Below are positions 16,447-25,409 of a stretch of 43,050 nt of DNA, piece after piece (positions within the stretch are counted from its first letter, which is position 1; each line of letters opens with the position of its first letter). This DNA is from Actinomadura formosensis NBRC 14204 (lineage in GTDB: Bacteria > Actinomycetota > Actinomycetes > Streptosporangiales > Streptosporangiaceae): NCBI RefSeq assembly GCF_001552155.1, contig NZ_BCQQ01000048.1, positions 1 through 43,050 on the forward strand, given 5' to 3'. The position numbers and the translations under genes were made by a program. The notes below the pieces were generated by a model that did no database searches, was not told where the DNA came from, and was given only the letters and a program-made list of their open reading frames with translations.

Positions 16447-19044
16447 TCAGGGTTCCATGGTCGAGGCGGTGGCCCTGGGCGGCCCGTACTGGTTGCGCGC
16501 GAGCGGCTGCGCCCGTCCCTCGTGGACGGCCTCGCGCAGCGCGGCACGGAACCGGCCCGGCCCCCAGTAGCGGGCGCCCACCAGCTCGGCGAGCCGGGTG
16601 CGGCTCGTCGGCCCGTGCTCGATGAGCGCCTGCGCGATCGTGTTGACCTCGCGGTCCAGGGCGATTTCCGCGTCGGGCGCCCAGTCGCCCAGGGCGCCGA
16701 GCATGGCCGGCGCGTAGAACCTCTCCCCGGGGCCGGGGCGGAACCTGTGCAGCCCGGCGCGGCGCTCCCGCTGGCGGCGCAGGATGCGGGTGCGGATGCG
16801 CTCGTCGCGTTCCCGGGCGGCCCGCTCGCGTTCCGCCGCCGCCGCGCGTTCGCGTTCCGCCTGCTCGGCCGTGCCCGCCCGCGCCGCGAGCGTCTCGGCG
16901 GCGGAGCGGTGCTGCGCGGCCTCCATCCGGTCGGCGGCCGACTCGGCGGACAGCCGGTGGACGTCGGCCTCGCGTTCGTGCTGCGCGGCGGCCTCTTCGT
17001 CGCGCTCGGCGCGGGCCGCGTGGGCGAGCGCCAGTTCGGTGTGCATCCGCTCCCACGCGTCGTAGGTGTTGGCCTGCTCCTCGGCGATCTCCGCCTCGGC
17101 CCCCTCCAGATGTTCGGCGCGGCCTCGGGTCTGCGCGGCCATCGCCCGCTGCTCGCGGGCGCGGGCCCGCTCCACCGCGGCCTCCGCCAGGGCCGCGTGG
17201 GCCTCGGCGTCCTCGGGGTGCTCGGCGGCCAGCGCCTCCGCCCGCTCGCGCAGCGCGCGGGCCCGCTCGTCCGCCGCCCTGGCGCGTTCGCGGGCACCGG
17301 CGCGCTCGGGCTCGTTCCCGGCCTCCTCGGCGTGGGCGCGCTCGTCGTGCGCGGTCGCCTCCTCCGTGAGACGCTCGGCGTCCCATTCGGCGATCTGCGC
17401 GAGGGCCTCCTCGACCCGTAGCCGGTCGAGGGCACCGAGATCCCCCTCGTCGGCGCGCGGTTTCAGCTCGTGGACGGCGGCGCGGTGCTCGGCCGCCCGC
17501 GCCCGCTCCTCCTCGGCGTGCCGGCGCGCCTCCAGCGCGGCGCGACGCCCCGGCCGTCCTTCCGCCTCGGCCCCCGCCGCCGGCGCCGCCTCCTCCTCGA
17601 CGGCGTGGGCGGTGAGCGGTTTGGCGATGGCCTCCAGCGAGGACCGCTCGGCGCGGACGCCGAAGAGCAGCTCGGCGATGCCGCCCACCGCCATGATCCC
17701 GGCGCCGACGAAGAACCCGATCGCGACCTTGCCGGTGACACCGCTTTCGATCATCTTTCCGAAGATGAGCGGGCCGGAGATGCCGCCGACGGCCGTCCCG
17801 ATCGCGTAGAAGAACGCGATCGCCAGCGCCCGCGTCTCCATGGGGAAGATCTCGCTGACCGTCAGGTAGGCGGCGCTGGCCCCGGCCGAGGCGAAGAAGA
17901 ACGTCACGGCGGTCAGCGTGATGAACGTCCAGCTCGTCAGCCCCTCGGACGCCAGGAAGACGCCGAGCAGGACGGTCAGCGCGGCCGAGATGAAGTACGT
18001 CCCCGAGATCATCGGCTTGCGGCCCACGGTGTCGAACATGCGCCCGAGCAGGAGCGGGCCGAGGAAGTTGCCGAGCGCGAACAGGACGATGTAGTACGGC
18101 ACCGCCCCGGACGCCACGTCGAAGTACTTGCTCAGGATAGTGCCGAGGTCGAACGTCACCGCGTTGTACAGGAACGCCTGCCCGACGAACAGCGCGAACC
18201 CGAGCAGCGCCCGCCTCGGATAGTGCCTGATCGCGACCTGGGCGATCTCCCGGAACGGGATGGCCTTGCGCTGCCGGACGGTGATGCTCTGGCCCGGTTC
18301 CTCCAGCTCCTGGTCGGTCTCCCGGCGGACCTCGGCCTCGATGCCGTCGACGATCCGCTCGGCCTCCTCCTCGCGTCCGTGGATGAACAGCCAGCGCGGG
18401 CTCTCCGGGACGTGCCGCCGGACGATCATGATCGCCAGGCCGAGCACACCGCCCAGCCCGAACGCCAGCCGCCAGCCGAGGTCCTGCGCGAAGAACGAGG
18501 TGTTCAGCAGGAGCAGCGCGGCGAGCGCGCCTCCCGCGGACCCCACCCAGTAGCTGCCGTTGATCGCGAGGTCGACGCGGCCGCGGTTGCGGGCCGGGAT
18601 CAGCTCGTCGATCGCCGAGTTGATCGCCGCGTACTCACCGCCGATGCCCATCCCGGTGACGAACCGGCAGATGAAGAAGTACCAGGGGGCGAACGCGAAC
18701 GCGGTCGCGACCGTGGCGACGACGTAGACGACCAGCGTCAGGATGAACAGTCTCTTGCGGCCGAACCGGTCGGTGAGCTGGCCGAAGAACAGCGCGCCGA
18801 GGCACGCGCCCGCGACGTAGATCGCCGCCGCCGTCCCGATGTCGCTCGGGGACATGTGCACGCCGCTGCCGGGCTCGGTCAGCCGCGCGGCGACGGACCC
18901 GACGATGGTGACCTCAAGGCCGTCGAGAATCCAGACCGTCCCGAGGCCGACGATGATCATCCAGTGGAATCGCGCCCACGGAAGCCGGTCCATGCGCGCC
19001 GGGATCCGGGTGGTGATCGTCCCTACGCGCGTATCGGTGGTCAT
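16447..19044 (-). CDS. MFS transporter fused to a long helical region and winged-helix-like end
   Basis: An 865-residue protein. Residues about 15-460 form a 12-helix major facilitator transporter of the sugar-porter type: GQLTDRFGRKR after the second helix, RFVTGMGIGGEY, VPESPRWLF and, in the second half, GRMFDTVGRKP. Residues about 470-760 are an Ala/Glu/Arg-rich helical stretch likely to be a coiled coil. The last 100 residues look like a winged helix: NTIAQALIEHGPTSRTRLAELV, then a helix FRAALREAVHEGRAQPLA. Transporters of this family usually end near residue 470, so the tail is an unusual fusion. ATG 19044 gives the normal N-terminus; ATG 19062 and 19080 are upstream choices. The substrate is unknown. 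Confidence 0.85.
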   Translation of the reverse strand: MTTDTRVGTITTRIPARMDRLPWARFHWMIIVGLGTVWILDGLEVTIVGSVAARLTEPGSGVHMSPSDIGTAAAIYVAGACLGALFFGQLTDRFGRKRLFILTLVVYVVATVATAFAFAPWYFFICRFVTGMGIGGEYAAINSAIDELIPARNRGRVDLAINGSYWVGSAGGALAALLLLNTSFFAQDLGWRLAFGLGGVLGLAIMIVRRHVPESPRWLFIHGREEEAERIVDGIEAEVRRETDQELEEPGQSITVRQRKAIPFREIAQVAIRHYPRRALLGFALFVGQAFLYNAVTFDLGTILSKYFDVASGAVPYYIVLFALGNFLGPLLLGRMFDTVGRKPMISGTYFISAALTVLLGVFLASEGLTSWTFITLTAVTFFFASAGASAAYLTVSEIFPMETRALAIAFFYAIGTAVGGISGPLIFGKMIESGVTGKVAIGFFVGAGIMAVGGIAELLFGVRAERSSLEAIAKPLTAHAVEEEAAPAAGAEAEGRPGRRAALEARRHAEEERARAAEHRAAVHELKPRADEGDLGALDRLRVEEALAQIAEWDAERLTEEATAHDERAHAEEAGNEPERAGARERARAADERARALRERAEALAAEHPEDAEAHAALAEAAVERARAREQRAMAAQTRGRAEHLEGAEAEIAEEQANTYDAWERMHTELALAHAARAERDEEAAAQHEREADVHRLSAESAADRMEAAQHRSAAETLAARAGTAEQAERERAAAAERERAARERDERIRTRILRRQRERRAGLHRFRPGPGERFYAPAMLGALGDWAPDAEIALDREVNTIAQALIEHGPTSRTRLAELVGARYWGPGRFRAALREAVHEGRAQPLARNQYGPPRATASTMEP

Positions 19045-19174
19045 CGGGGGCAGCCCTCCCATGAAACCTGCGGCCGTCAACGGACGGATCAGCGATGAGT
19101 GCTACCCCTCAGTCGGATCTCACACCTCCCTACACCGTCGAGAATGCGGCCCCGTGCGGCATTTGCATCACCAC

Positions 19175-19190
19175 ATACCCCCTGGGGTAT
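19175..19190 (+). promoter_or_regulatory. CsoR/CstR-type operator over the promoter
   Basis: ATACCCC, CT, GGGGTAT: seven-base arms of the type bound by CsoR-family repressors (copper-sensing CsoR or persulfide-sensing CstR). It overlaps a TATAGT -10-like element at 19188-19193. The genes below are sulfur-handling, which points to CstR rather than CsoR. No csoR/cstR gene is in the window. Confidence 0.75.
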
Positions 19191-19209
19191 AGTGGCGGAA
19201 GTCCGTAAG

Positions 19210-19225
19210 GTACCCCAATGGGTAT
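19210..19225 (+). promoter_or_regulatory. Second CsoR/CstR-type half-matched operator
   Basis: TACCC, CAAT, GGGTA lies 20 bases downstream of the first operator and just before the AAGGAG ribosome binding site (19226-19231). Paired sites are known for CstR-controlled genes. The four-base spacer differs from the two-base spacer of the first site. Confidence 0.6.
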
Positions 19226-19239
19226 AAGGAGCGAACAGG

Positions 19240-20637
19240 ATGCAGAACGGAAGGGTTCATGTCGAGGTCGTGGAGACCTCCTCTCTCGGCGACCGCAGCT
19301 ACCTCGCCCATGACGGACGGGTCGCGCTGGTGGTCGACCCGCAGCGCGACATCGACCGCTTCCTGGCACTGGCCGGACGGCTGGGCGTCCGCATCACGCA
19401 CGTCGCGGAGACCCACATGCACAACGACTACGTCTCCGGCGGGCTGGCGCTGGCCAAGGCGACCGGCGCGTCCTACCTGGTGTCCGCCGCGGACGAGGTC
19501 GGCTTCGAACGGGTCGGTGTGACCGACGGCGACGAACTCGCCCTGTCCGAGGCGATGCGCCTCCGGGTCGTCGCCACCCCGGGGCACACGTTCCACCACC
19601 TGTCGTACGTCCTGTCCGGGCCGGACGGCCCCGAGGGGGTGTTCACCGGCGGGTCCCTGCTGTTCGGCACGACCGGACGGCCCGACCTGCTCGGCGCCGA
19701 ACACGCCCACACGCTGGCCCGCCACCAGCACGCCTCGGCACGGCGCCTGGCCGACCTGCTGCCCGACGGCGCGCGGATCTGGCCCACGCACGGGTTCGGC
19801 AGCTTCTGCTCGGCGAGCCAGTCCGACGCCGCCGCCTCGACCATGGGCAACGAGAAGCAGACCAACCCGGCCCTCCGCCTGGAAGCCGACGACTTCGTCA
19901 CGCAGACTCTCGCCGGGCTGGACGCCTGGCCCGCGTACTACGCGCACATGGGCGTCCGCAACGCCTCCGGGCCCGAACTGGCCGACCTCACCCCGGCACG
20001 GACCGCCGACCCCGAGGAACTACAGGAACGCCTCGCCGCCGGGGAATGGGTGGTGGACCTCCGTTCCCGTAAGGCTTTCGCCCAGCGGCACCTGGCCGGG
20101 ACGCTGAGCTTCGGCTTGGACGGTCCAATGTCGACCTGGCTCGGCTGGATGATCGAGTGGGGCACCCCCATCACCCTGCTGGGCGAGAGCCCCGAGCAGG
20201 TCGCCGAGGCGCAGCGCGAGCTGGTGCGCATCGGCATCGAGCGTCCGGCGGCGGGCGCGTCCGGCACCCCGGAGGAGTGGGCCGGCGGCGACGCCTCCAG
20301 ACTGGCCGGGATGGCCGTCGCCGCGTTCACCGACCTCGCCGCCGCCCGCGCCGGACGTCCCACGCGGGACCTGCCCGCGGCGGACATCGTGCTGGACGTC
20401 CGCATGGGCGACGAGTGGCGCGCGGGCCACATCGACGGCGCCGTCCACATCCCGCTGCCCGATCTCCGGCACCGCATGGACGAACTGCCCGAGGGGGCCG
20501 TCTGGGTGCACTGCGGTTCCGGCTACCGGGCCGCCGCGGCGACCGCCCTGCTCCAGCGGGCCGGACGCCGGGTCGTGCACATCGACGACGACTTCCCCGA
20601 AGCCGGAGCCGCCGGCCTGACCATCACCGACAACTGA
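19240..20637 (+). CDS. MBL-fold persulfide dioxygenase-like protein with two rhodanese domains
   Basis: A 465-residue protein with the layout of CstB-type enzymes: an N-terminal metallo-beta-lactamase domain followed by two rhodanese domains. The iron-binding HMHND is at residues 59-63 and further ligands are in TPGHTFHHLSY and WPTHGFGSFC. The first rhodanese domain (WVVDLRSRKAFAQRHLAG) has no active cysteine, while the second has CGSGYR with Cys425. Enzymes of this group oxidise low-molecular-weight persulfides and pass on sulfur as thiosulfate. ATG 19240 has AAGGAG upstream. Two CsoR/CstR-type operators precede it, so it should be induced by sulfide or persulfide. It forms an operon with the next gene. 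Confidence 0.88.
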   Translation: MQNGRVHVEVVETSSLGDRSYLAHDGRVALVVDPQRDIDRFLALAGRLGVRITHVAETHMHNDYVSGGLALAKATGASYLVSAADEVGFERVGVTDGDELALSEAMRLRVVATPGHTFHHLSYVLSGPDGPEGVFTGGSLLFGTTGRPDLLGAEHAHTLARHQHASARRLADLLPDGARIWPTHGFGSFCSASQSDAAASTMGNEKQTNPALRLEADDFVTQTLAGLDAWPAYYAHMGVRNASGPELADLTPARTADPEELQERLAAGEWVVDLRSRKAFAQRHLAGTLSFGLDGPMSTWLGWMIEWGTPITLLGESPEQVAEAQRELVRIGIERPAAGASGTPEEWAGGDASRLAGMAVAAFTDLAAARAGRPTRDLPAADIVLDVRMGDEWRAGHIDGAVHIPLPDLRHRMDELPEGAVWVHCGSGYRAAAATALLQRAGRRVVHIDDDFPEAGAAGLTITDN

Positions 20638-20656
20638 CCCACCGAAAGGAAACTAC

Positions 20657-21232
20657 GTGTCGAACCCCGCCATTCTCGATAGCGCCGCCCTGCGCCAGCT
20701 CATGGACTCCTCTGACGCACCCCGCGTGATCGACGTGCGCACCCCCGGCGAGTTCGAGACCTCCCACATCCCCGGCTCCTACAACGTGCCGCTGGACCTG
20801 CTCCGCGAGCACCGCGCCGAGCTCCGGGGCCACCTGGACGAGCAGGTCGTACTGATCTGCCGCTCCGGGCAGCGGTCCGACCTGGCCGCGCAGGCGCTGG
20901 CGGAGGCCGGGCTGCCCAACCTGCGCGTCCTGCAGGGCGGGATCACCGCCTGGCAGTCCGCGGGCGGGCCGATCGCCCACGGCCAGCCCCGCTGGGAGCT
21001 GGAACGCCAGGTCCGCCTGATCGCCGGGTCGATCGTGCTCGTCTCGGTGCTCGCCAGCACGGTCGTGCCGGGCGCCGAGTGGGTCGCGGCGGCGATCGGC
21101 GGCGGGCTGACCTTCGCCGCGCTCAGCAACACCTGCGCCATGGGCATGGTTCTGTCGAAGCTCCCCTACAACCGCGGGCCGCGGACGGAGATCCGCACCG
21201 TGGTGAACGCCCTCGCCGCCGACCGCGCGTGA
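20657..21232 (+). CDS. Rhodanese-DUF2892 membrane protein (YgaP-like)
   Basis: A 191-residue protein. Residues 1-105 are a rhodanese domain with the active-site loop CRSGQRS at 68-74 (VVLICRSGQRSD), and residues about 115-185 are a DUF2892 region with two likely membrane helices (IAGSIVLVSVLASTVV and AAAIGGGLTFAAL). This matches YgaP-type proteins, which carry sulfur on the rhodanese cysteine at the inner face of the membrane. GTG 20657 has GAAAGGAA upstream. It starts 19 bases after the MBL-rhodanese stop and shares its promoter and operators. Confidence 0.88.
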   Translation: MSNPAILDSAALRQLMDSSDAPRVIDVRTPGEFETSHIPGSYNVPLDLLREHRAELRGHLDEQVVLICRSGQRSDLAAQALAEAGLPNLRVLQGGITAWQSAGGPIAHGQPRWELERQVRLIAGSIVLVSVLASTVVPGAEWVAAAIGGGLTFAALSNTCAMGMVLSKLPYNRGPRTEIRTVVNALAADRA

Positions 21233-21325
21233 GCGTGCGCGACGCGGAAACGGCCCGCTGACCGCGCCCGCCTTCGGCCCGTGCTCGGCTTCGGCGCGGG
21301 TCGGCTTCGGCGCGGTCAGCATCTG

Positions 21326-21357
21326 GCCCCCGCACAGCGAAGCCCCCGCACAGCGAA
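21326..21357. repeat. Two 16-base tandem copies before a terminator
   Basis: GCCCCCGCACAGCGAA occurs twice head to tail. A similar tandem copy of TCGGCTTCGGCGCGG lies just left of it. Both are in the short gap after the rhodanese operon and are probably slippage products. Confidence 0.6.
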
Positions 21358-21384
21358 AGGGCGCCCGCCTCGGCGGGCGCCCTT
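21357..21384. terminator. Two-way terminator between convergent genes
   Basis: AAGGGCGCCCGCC pairs with GGCGGGCGCCCTT. It lies between the rhodanese operon and the DoxX-like gene and can serve both strands. Confidence 0.8.
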
Positions 21385-21406
21385 CCGGGTCGGGTCACTT
21401 GTCGGG

Positions 21407-21970
21407 TCACTTGAGGAACGGGAGCCGCTTGACCAGCGGGAGGCCGGCCCACCAGCGGCCCAGGCCCAGGGTGTCGCCGGCGCTGACCAGCGCCAGCCCG
21501 ACGATCAGCAGCGCGTAGATGAGGTGGTCGTCCATGAAGACGTTGTTCTCCGGAGGAAGAACCGCCGACCACATCAGCACCAGCAGCGCCGCGCCGCCGA
21601 CGGCGGCGATCCGCATCCCGATGCCCAGGATCAGCGCGGCGCCGATCCCGGCCAGCCCGATCATGAACAGCCAGTCCGCCCACGCGGCGCCGGCCAGGTC
21701 GTTGTAGAACCCCGCGAACGGGCCCTTGGGGGCGTGCGCCAGGAACCCCTCGGTGGGGCTGCCGCCGTCGATCCAGCCCTTGGCGGCCGGGGTCTCGTGT
21801 CCCAGCCCGAACAGCTTGTCCACGAACGCCCAGGCGAACACCCAGCCCAGCGCCAGCCGCGCCGCGGCCCACACGTAACGGGCGGCGGGCGACTCGGTCA
21901 GCGGCTTGGGGGTGACCACGCGGATCAGGGTGCTGCGTCCCACGTGCGTCTTGTGCTCGGAGACTGTCAT
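21407..21970 (-). CDS. DoxX-like membrane protein
   Basis: A 187-residue membrane protein with about four hydrophobic helices (VWAAARLALGWVFAWAFVDK, WLFMIGLAGIGAALIL, IAAVGGAALLVLMWSAVL, IYALLIVGLALVS). The length and the LGWVFAWAFVDKLFG and GDTLGLGRWW segments fit the DoxX/DoxD group, some of which are thiosulfate:quinone oxidoreductase subunits or partners of oxidative-stress enzymes. Its place beside persulfide-oxidising genes makes a role in thiosulfate or thiol redox plausible. It is convergent with that operon and has its own promoter. The 21971-22211 gap holds nothing I can name. Confidence 0.75.
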   Translation of the reverse strand: MTVSEHKTHVGRSTLIRVVTPKPLTESPAARYVWAAARLALGWVFAWAFVDKLFGLGHETPAAKGWIDGGSPTEGFLAHAPKGPFAGFYNDLAGAAWADWLFMIGLAGIGAALILGIGMRIAAVGGAALLVLMWSAVLPPENNVFMDDHLIYALLIVGLALVSAGDTLGLGRWWAGLPLVKRLPFLK

Positions 21971-22211
21971 CGCCTCTCACCTTCCATCACTTCGCTGCTT
22001 TCGCTCACCCCCTACTCAACCCCCGCCACGCCCCGCGCCCTAGGTCCGTTCGGACCACGATCAGCGGGTACAAGGTCCCCAAGCCAGACGCCCTGTGCGC
22101 CTTCCAGTCCCTACGCGGAGGGGACCTCCGTCCCTATCCCCGGGGCTTTTCACCGGCTGCCGCAGGTTCGGGGGCCGGGAACCGTCCGACCCGGCTGGTA
22201 CAGCTTGCGGG

Positions 22212-22559
22212 ATGAGCGTTGACGTTTTCCTGAAGGCCGTGCGCGGGCTGCCAGAGGTGACCGAGGCCGACTCGTTCGGCGGCATGACCGGCTTCCGAGT
22301 GCACGGCAAGGGGTTCTGCTACCTCAACGAGGCCGACGGCATCATCCTGCTCAAGGCCACCCGCGAGGAACAGGAGGCCCTCGTCGCCGAGGCCCCGGAG
22401 GTCTTCTCCCCGTCCTGGTCCAGCGGACGCTTCGCCTGGCTGGAGATCGACCTCGGCAAGGTCGATCCCGAAGAACTGGGCGAGCTGGTCACCGAAGGCT
22501 GGCGGCTCTCAGCACCGAAACGCCTCGCGGACACGCTCCCGGCCCCGTCCGCCCCGTAG
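22212..22559 (+). CDS. MmcQ/YjbR family protein
   Basis: A 115-residue protein of the MmcQ/YjbR (DUF419) family, a double-wing fold of unclear function, possibly DNA binding. Matching parts are LPEVTEADSFGGMTGFRV, GKGFCYLN, IILLKATREEQEAL and SSGRFAWLEIDLGKVDPEELGELVTEGWRL. I chose ATG 22212 because it begins at the family's N-terminal helix; the frame is open to 22095 but the extension is proline-rich. It appears to be a single gene. Confidence 0.8.
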   Translation: MSVDVFLKAVRGLPEVTEADSFGGMTGFRVHGKGFCYLNEADGIILLKATREEQEALVAEAPEVFSPSWSSGRFAWLEIDLGKVDPEELGELVTEGWRLSAPKRLADTLPAPSAP

Positions 22560-22617
22560 ATCGTCCGGGCACCCGGCCGAGCCGCGCGGTATGCGCCTCT
22601 CGCGCGGTTTTTCGGAG

Positions 22618-22695
22618 TTATGGGATTGCTGTGGACCGTCGAAAAGATGGTCGTAGATACCGTCAAGGGGGGTCGTATCACAAGTAATCCCATAA
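22618..22695. promoter_or_regulatory. Ten-base inverted repeat 58 bases apart
   Basis: TTATGGGATT at 22618-22627 and its exact complement AATCCCATAA at 22686-22695 frame an A/T-richer stretch upstream of the LuxR giant. This could be a pair of binding sites for a looped regulator or a cruciform. The AT content is unusual for this DNA. Confidence 0.45.
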
Positions 22696-22772
22696 ATCAG
22701 CTTCCGTAGTGATTCCTCGGTGAGCGGGTGCGGGCCGCGGGACGGCGGCTCCGCGTGGGGGGAGGAGCCGAG

Positions 22773-25406
22773 ATGAGCGAAGCTCCAGCGCAGGGGCGGG
22801 CTCGCGGTCGTTCACCGGCCCCGATCGCCAAGGCGAAGGTGTGCGTCCCCGGCGGACACCCCTGGGTCATCACCCGGCCCCACCTGATGGCGCGGCTCGA
22901 AAAGGGGACGCGGGGGCCGCTCACGGTCGTGACGGGTCCCCCCGGTGCGGGCAAGTCGGTCGTGACGGCGTCCTGGGCGGCCACCGGCCACCGGCCGGGC
23001 CCGGTCGCCTGGGTCTCGCTCGACGAGCCGGACCACCGCCCGGACGTGTTCTGGGATCTCGTCGTCGCGGCCCTGGAGCAGGCCGGGGTCGCCGATCTGC
23101 CCCGCCGCACCGGGCACGGGCACGACATGTTCTGCGCGCGGCTCGCCTTCACCCTGTCGGCCCGCGCGACACCCGTGGTGCTGGTGCTGGACGACTTCCA
23201 CCCGCCGGTCGGCTCCGCGCTGGCCCACGAGGTGGCCCGCGTCCTGAAGGGGGCCGGCCCGGTGCTGCGGCTCGTCCTGACGTCCCGCAGCGATCCGCCG
23301 CTGCCCCTGCACCGGTACCGGCTGATGGGCGAGCTGGTCGAGATCCGGAGCGGTGACCTGGCGTTCGACGACCGGGAGGTGCGCGAACTGCTCGCCCACC
23401 ACGGGGTGTCGGTGACACCGGCGTCCGTCAGCGCGCTGCGCCGGCGGACGGAGGGATGGGCGGCGGGTCTCCGGCTCGCGGCGATGACCATGGAGGGCCA
23501 CCCGGACCCGGACGGCTTCGCCGCGCGGTTCGCCGGGGACGACCGCGCCATCGTCGAATACCTGGTGGCGGAGGTGCTGGACGCGCAGCCCCCCGAGGTC
23601 CGCCGCCTGCTGCTCGTGCTGAGCGTGGCGGAGCGCTTCGACGCGGAACTGGCGGCCGAACTGGCCGGGCCGGACGCCGGTGAGCTCTTCGCCGACCTCG
23701 TCCGCCGGAACGCCTTCGTCCTGCCGCTGGGGCACGGCTGGTACCGCTACCACGCGGTGTTCGGCGCGGCGCTGAACCTGATCCTGCGCCACGAGCATCC
23801 GGCGGCCTCGACGCCGCTGCACCGGCGTGCCGCGGCATGGTTCGGCCGCGCCGGGCTGCCGGACGAGGCCGTCCGGCAGGCGGTGCTGGCCGGGGACTGG
23901 TCCTACGCGTCCTGGCTGGTCATCGACGGGCTGGCGATCGGGCGCCTGCTGGGCCTGGCGGACGGGCGTCCCCTCGCCGCGCTGCTCGGCGACATCCCGG
24001 ACCATGCCGTGTCCGGCACGGCCGAGCCCGAGCCGTCGCTCGTCGCCGCGGCGGTGTCGCTGGCGCGGGGAGACGACCGCGCCTGCGCCGAGCACCTCGG
24101 CCGGGCGGAAGATCTCCTGGCGGGCCTTCCGGACGCGCACGCACTTCCCGGACGGCTGGCGGCCGGGCTGATCAGGCTGGCCGCGATCCGGCCGGTGCGG
24201 CATGAGCACCTGCGCGACCTGGTCCGGGACCTGGACCGGCTGCTGGCCGCCGTTTCCGGCCCCGAATCGCCGGAACTGCGGGCACTGGTCCGCTACGCGC
24301 ACGGGCTCCTGGAGTTGCGGGCCGGGCGGCCCGGCCATGCCGCGAGGGCGTTCCGGGACGCCCTGCCCGCCACGGAGGCCGGCGGCGATCTCCAGCGCCG
24401 CCGCTGCCTGGGCTCGCTGGCGCTGGCGGAGGCACTGCAGGGCAGATTCCGGTGGGCGGCCGACCTGGCGGCGAAAGCCGGGCGGCTGCCGGAGGTCTCC
24501 ACCCTCCCGGCCGGGCGGAGGGTCGCGACCGCCCACCTGGCGTGCGCCTGGGTCGCGTTGGAGGACGCCCGTTTGGACGAGGCCCAGGTGGAGCTTGCCA
24601 AGGTCCGCGTGGCCAACGAGCAGGTCCCGGACGATTTCCTCGCCGTCCTGCACGATCTCCTGACGGCTCGCCTGGACATCGCCACCGGCCGTCCCGAAAG
24701 GGCGCTGACCGTGCTGGACGGCACCGACGAGGACGCCGCGGAACTGCCGTGGCTGCGGCGCCGGATGCGGCTGGCCGAGGCCGAGGCGCACATGGCGGAC
24801 GGCGCACCGGCCGCCGCGATCGGACCGGCCCGGGACGCGGGCGGCGCCGAGGGGGCGGTCGCGCTCGCACGCGTGCACCTCGACCGGCAGGACCCGGCCG
24901 CGGCGTCCACGGCGATCCGTCCCGTGCTGACCGAATCCTCCGCGCCCGCCCCGGTCAGGCTGGACGCCTGGCTGCTCGACGCGTGCCTGGCCTACCGGAC
25001 GGGGGACCACTCCCGGGGCCGCCGTTCGCTGGAACGCGCGCTCCGGCTGGGCGAACGCGAGGGGATCAGGCTGCCGTTCGCCAGGGCGCGCGGCTGGCTG
25101 CTCCCCGTCCTGGAGCGCGATCCCGAACTGCTGCGTCCGCACCGGCGGCTCATCGCCCCCCTCGTCCCGGCGGGCACCCGCACCCCGGCCGCGCCCGAAG
25201 CCCCCGCCGCCGTCGACCGGCTGAGCGCGCGGGAACGCGAGGTGCTGACCCTGCTCGCCAAGATGCTGACGACGGAGGAGATCGCCGCCGAGATGTACAT
25301 CTCGGTCAACACCGTGAAGACGCATCTGAAGAGCATCTACCGCAAGCTCGCGGTGACGCGCCGGGGCGAGGCGGTCCGCCGCGCGCACCGGCTCCACCTG
25401 CTGTGA
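22773..25406 (+). CDS. LuxR-family transcriptional regulator with ATPase domain (MalT-like, LAL type)
   Basis: An 877-residue regulator of the large ATP-binding LuxR group. The N-terminal STAND-type ATPase has a Walker A GPPGAGKS at residues 55-62 and a likely Walker B in VVLVLDDFH. The middle is helical and TPR-like. The last 65 residues form a LuxR helix-turn-helix: LSAREREVLTLLAKMLTTEE, then ISVNTVKTHLKSIYRKL. ATG 22773 has GGAGGAG five bases upstream; an earlier ATG at 22728 has none. These proteins activate catabolic or secondary-metabolic genes when an inducer and ATP bind. The stop is three bases from the convergent small gene. Confidence 0.92.
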   Translation: MSEAPAQGRARGRSPAPIAKAKVCVPGGHPWVITRPHLMARLEKGTRGPLTVVTGPPGAGKSVVTASWAATGHRPGPVAWVSLDEPDHRPDVFWDLVVAALEQAGVADLPRRTGHGHDMFCARLAFTLSARATPVVLVLDDFHPPVGSALAHEVARVLKGAGPVLRLVLTSRSDPPLPLHRYRLMGELVEIRSGDLAFDDREVRELLAHHGVSVTPASVSALRRRTEGWAAGLRLAAMTMEGHPDPDGFAARFAGDDRAIVEYLVAEVLDAQPPEVRRLLLVLSVAERFDAELAAELAGPDAGELFADLVRRNAFVLPLGHGWYRYHAVFGAALNLILRHEHPAASTPLHRRAAAWFGRAGLPDEAVRQAVLAGDWSYASWLVIDGLAIGRLLGLADGRPLAALLGDIPDHAVSGTAEPEPSLVAAAVSLARGDDRACAEHLGRAEDLLAGLPDAHALPGRLAAGLIRLAAIRPVRHEHLRDLVRDLDRLLAAVSGPESPELRALVRYAHGLLELRAGRPGHAARAFRDALPATEAGGDLQRRRCLGSLALAEALQGRFRWAADLAAKAGRLPEVSTLPAGRRVATAHLACAWVALEDARLDEAQVELAKVRVANEQVPDDFLAVLHDLLTARLDIATGRPERALTVLDGTDEDAAELPWLRRRMRLAEAEAHMADGAPAAAIGPARDAGGAEGAVALARVHLDRQDPAAASTAIRPVLTESSAPAPVRLDAWLLDACLAYRTGDHSRGRRSLERALRLGEREGIRLPFARARGWLLPVLERDPELLRPHRRLIAPLVPAGTRTPAAPEAPAAVDRLSAREREVLTLLAKMLTTEEIAAEMYISVNTVKTHLKSIYRKLAVTRRGEAVRRAHRLHLL

Positions 25407-25409
25407 TCC

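Noticed and set aside
17470..19098. Long plus-strand frame opposite the MFS gene
   Set aside because: The minus strand encodes an obvious transporter; the plus-strand product is low-complexity and charged.
21326..21357. Start of a CRISPR or larger repeat array
   Set aside because: There are only two copies with no spacer, consistent with simple slippage.
22812..25397. Long minus-strand frame opposite the LuxR giant
   Set aside because: The plus strand has Walker A and a LuxR helix-turn-helix; the shadow has none.
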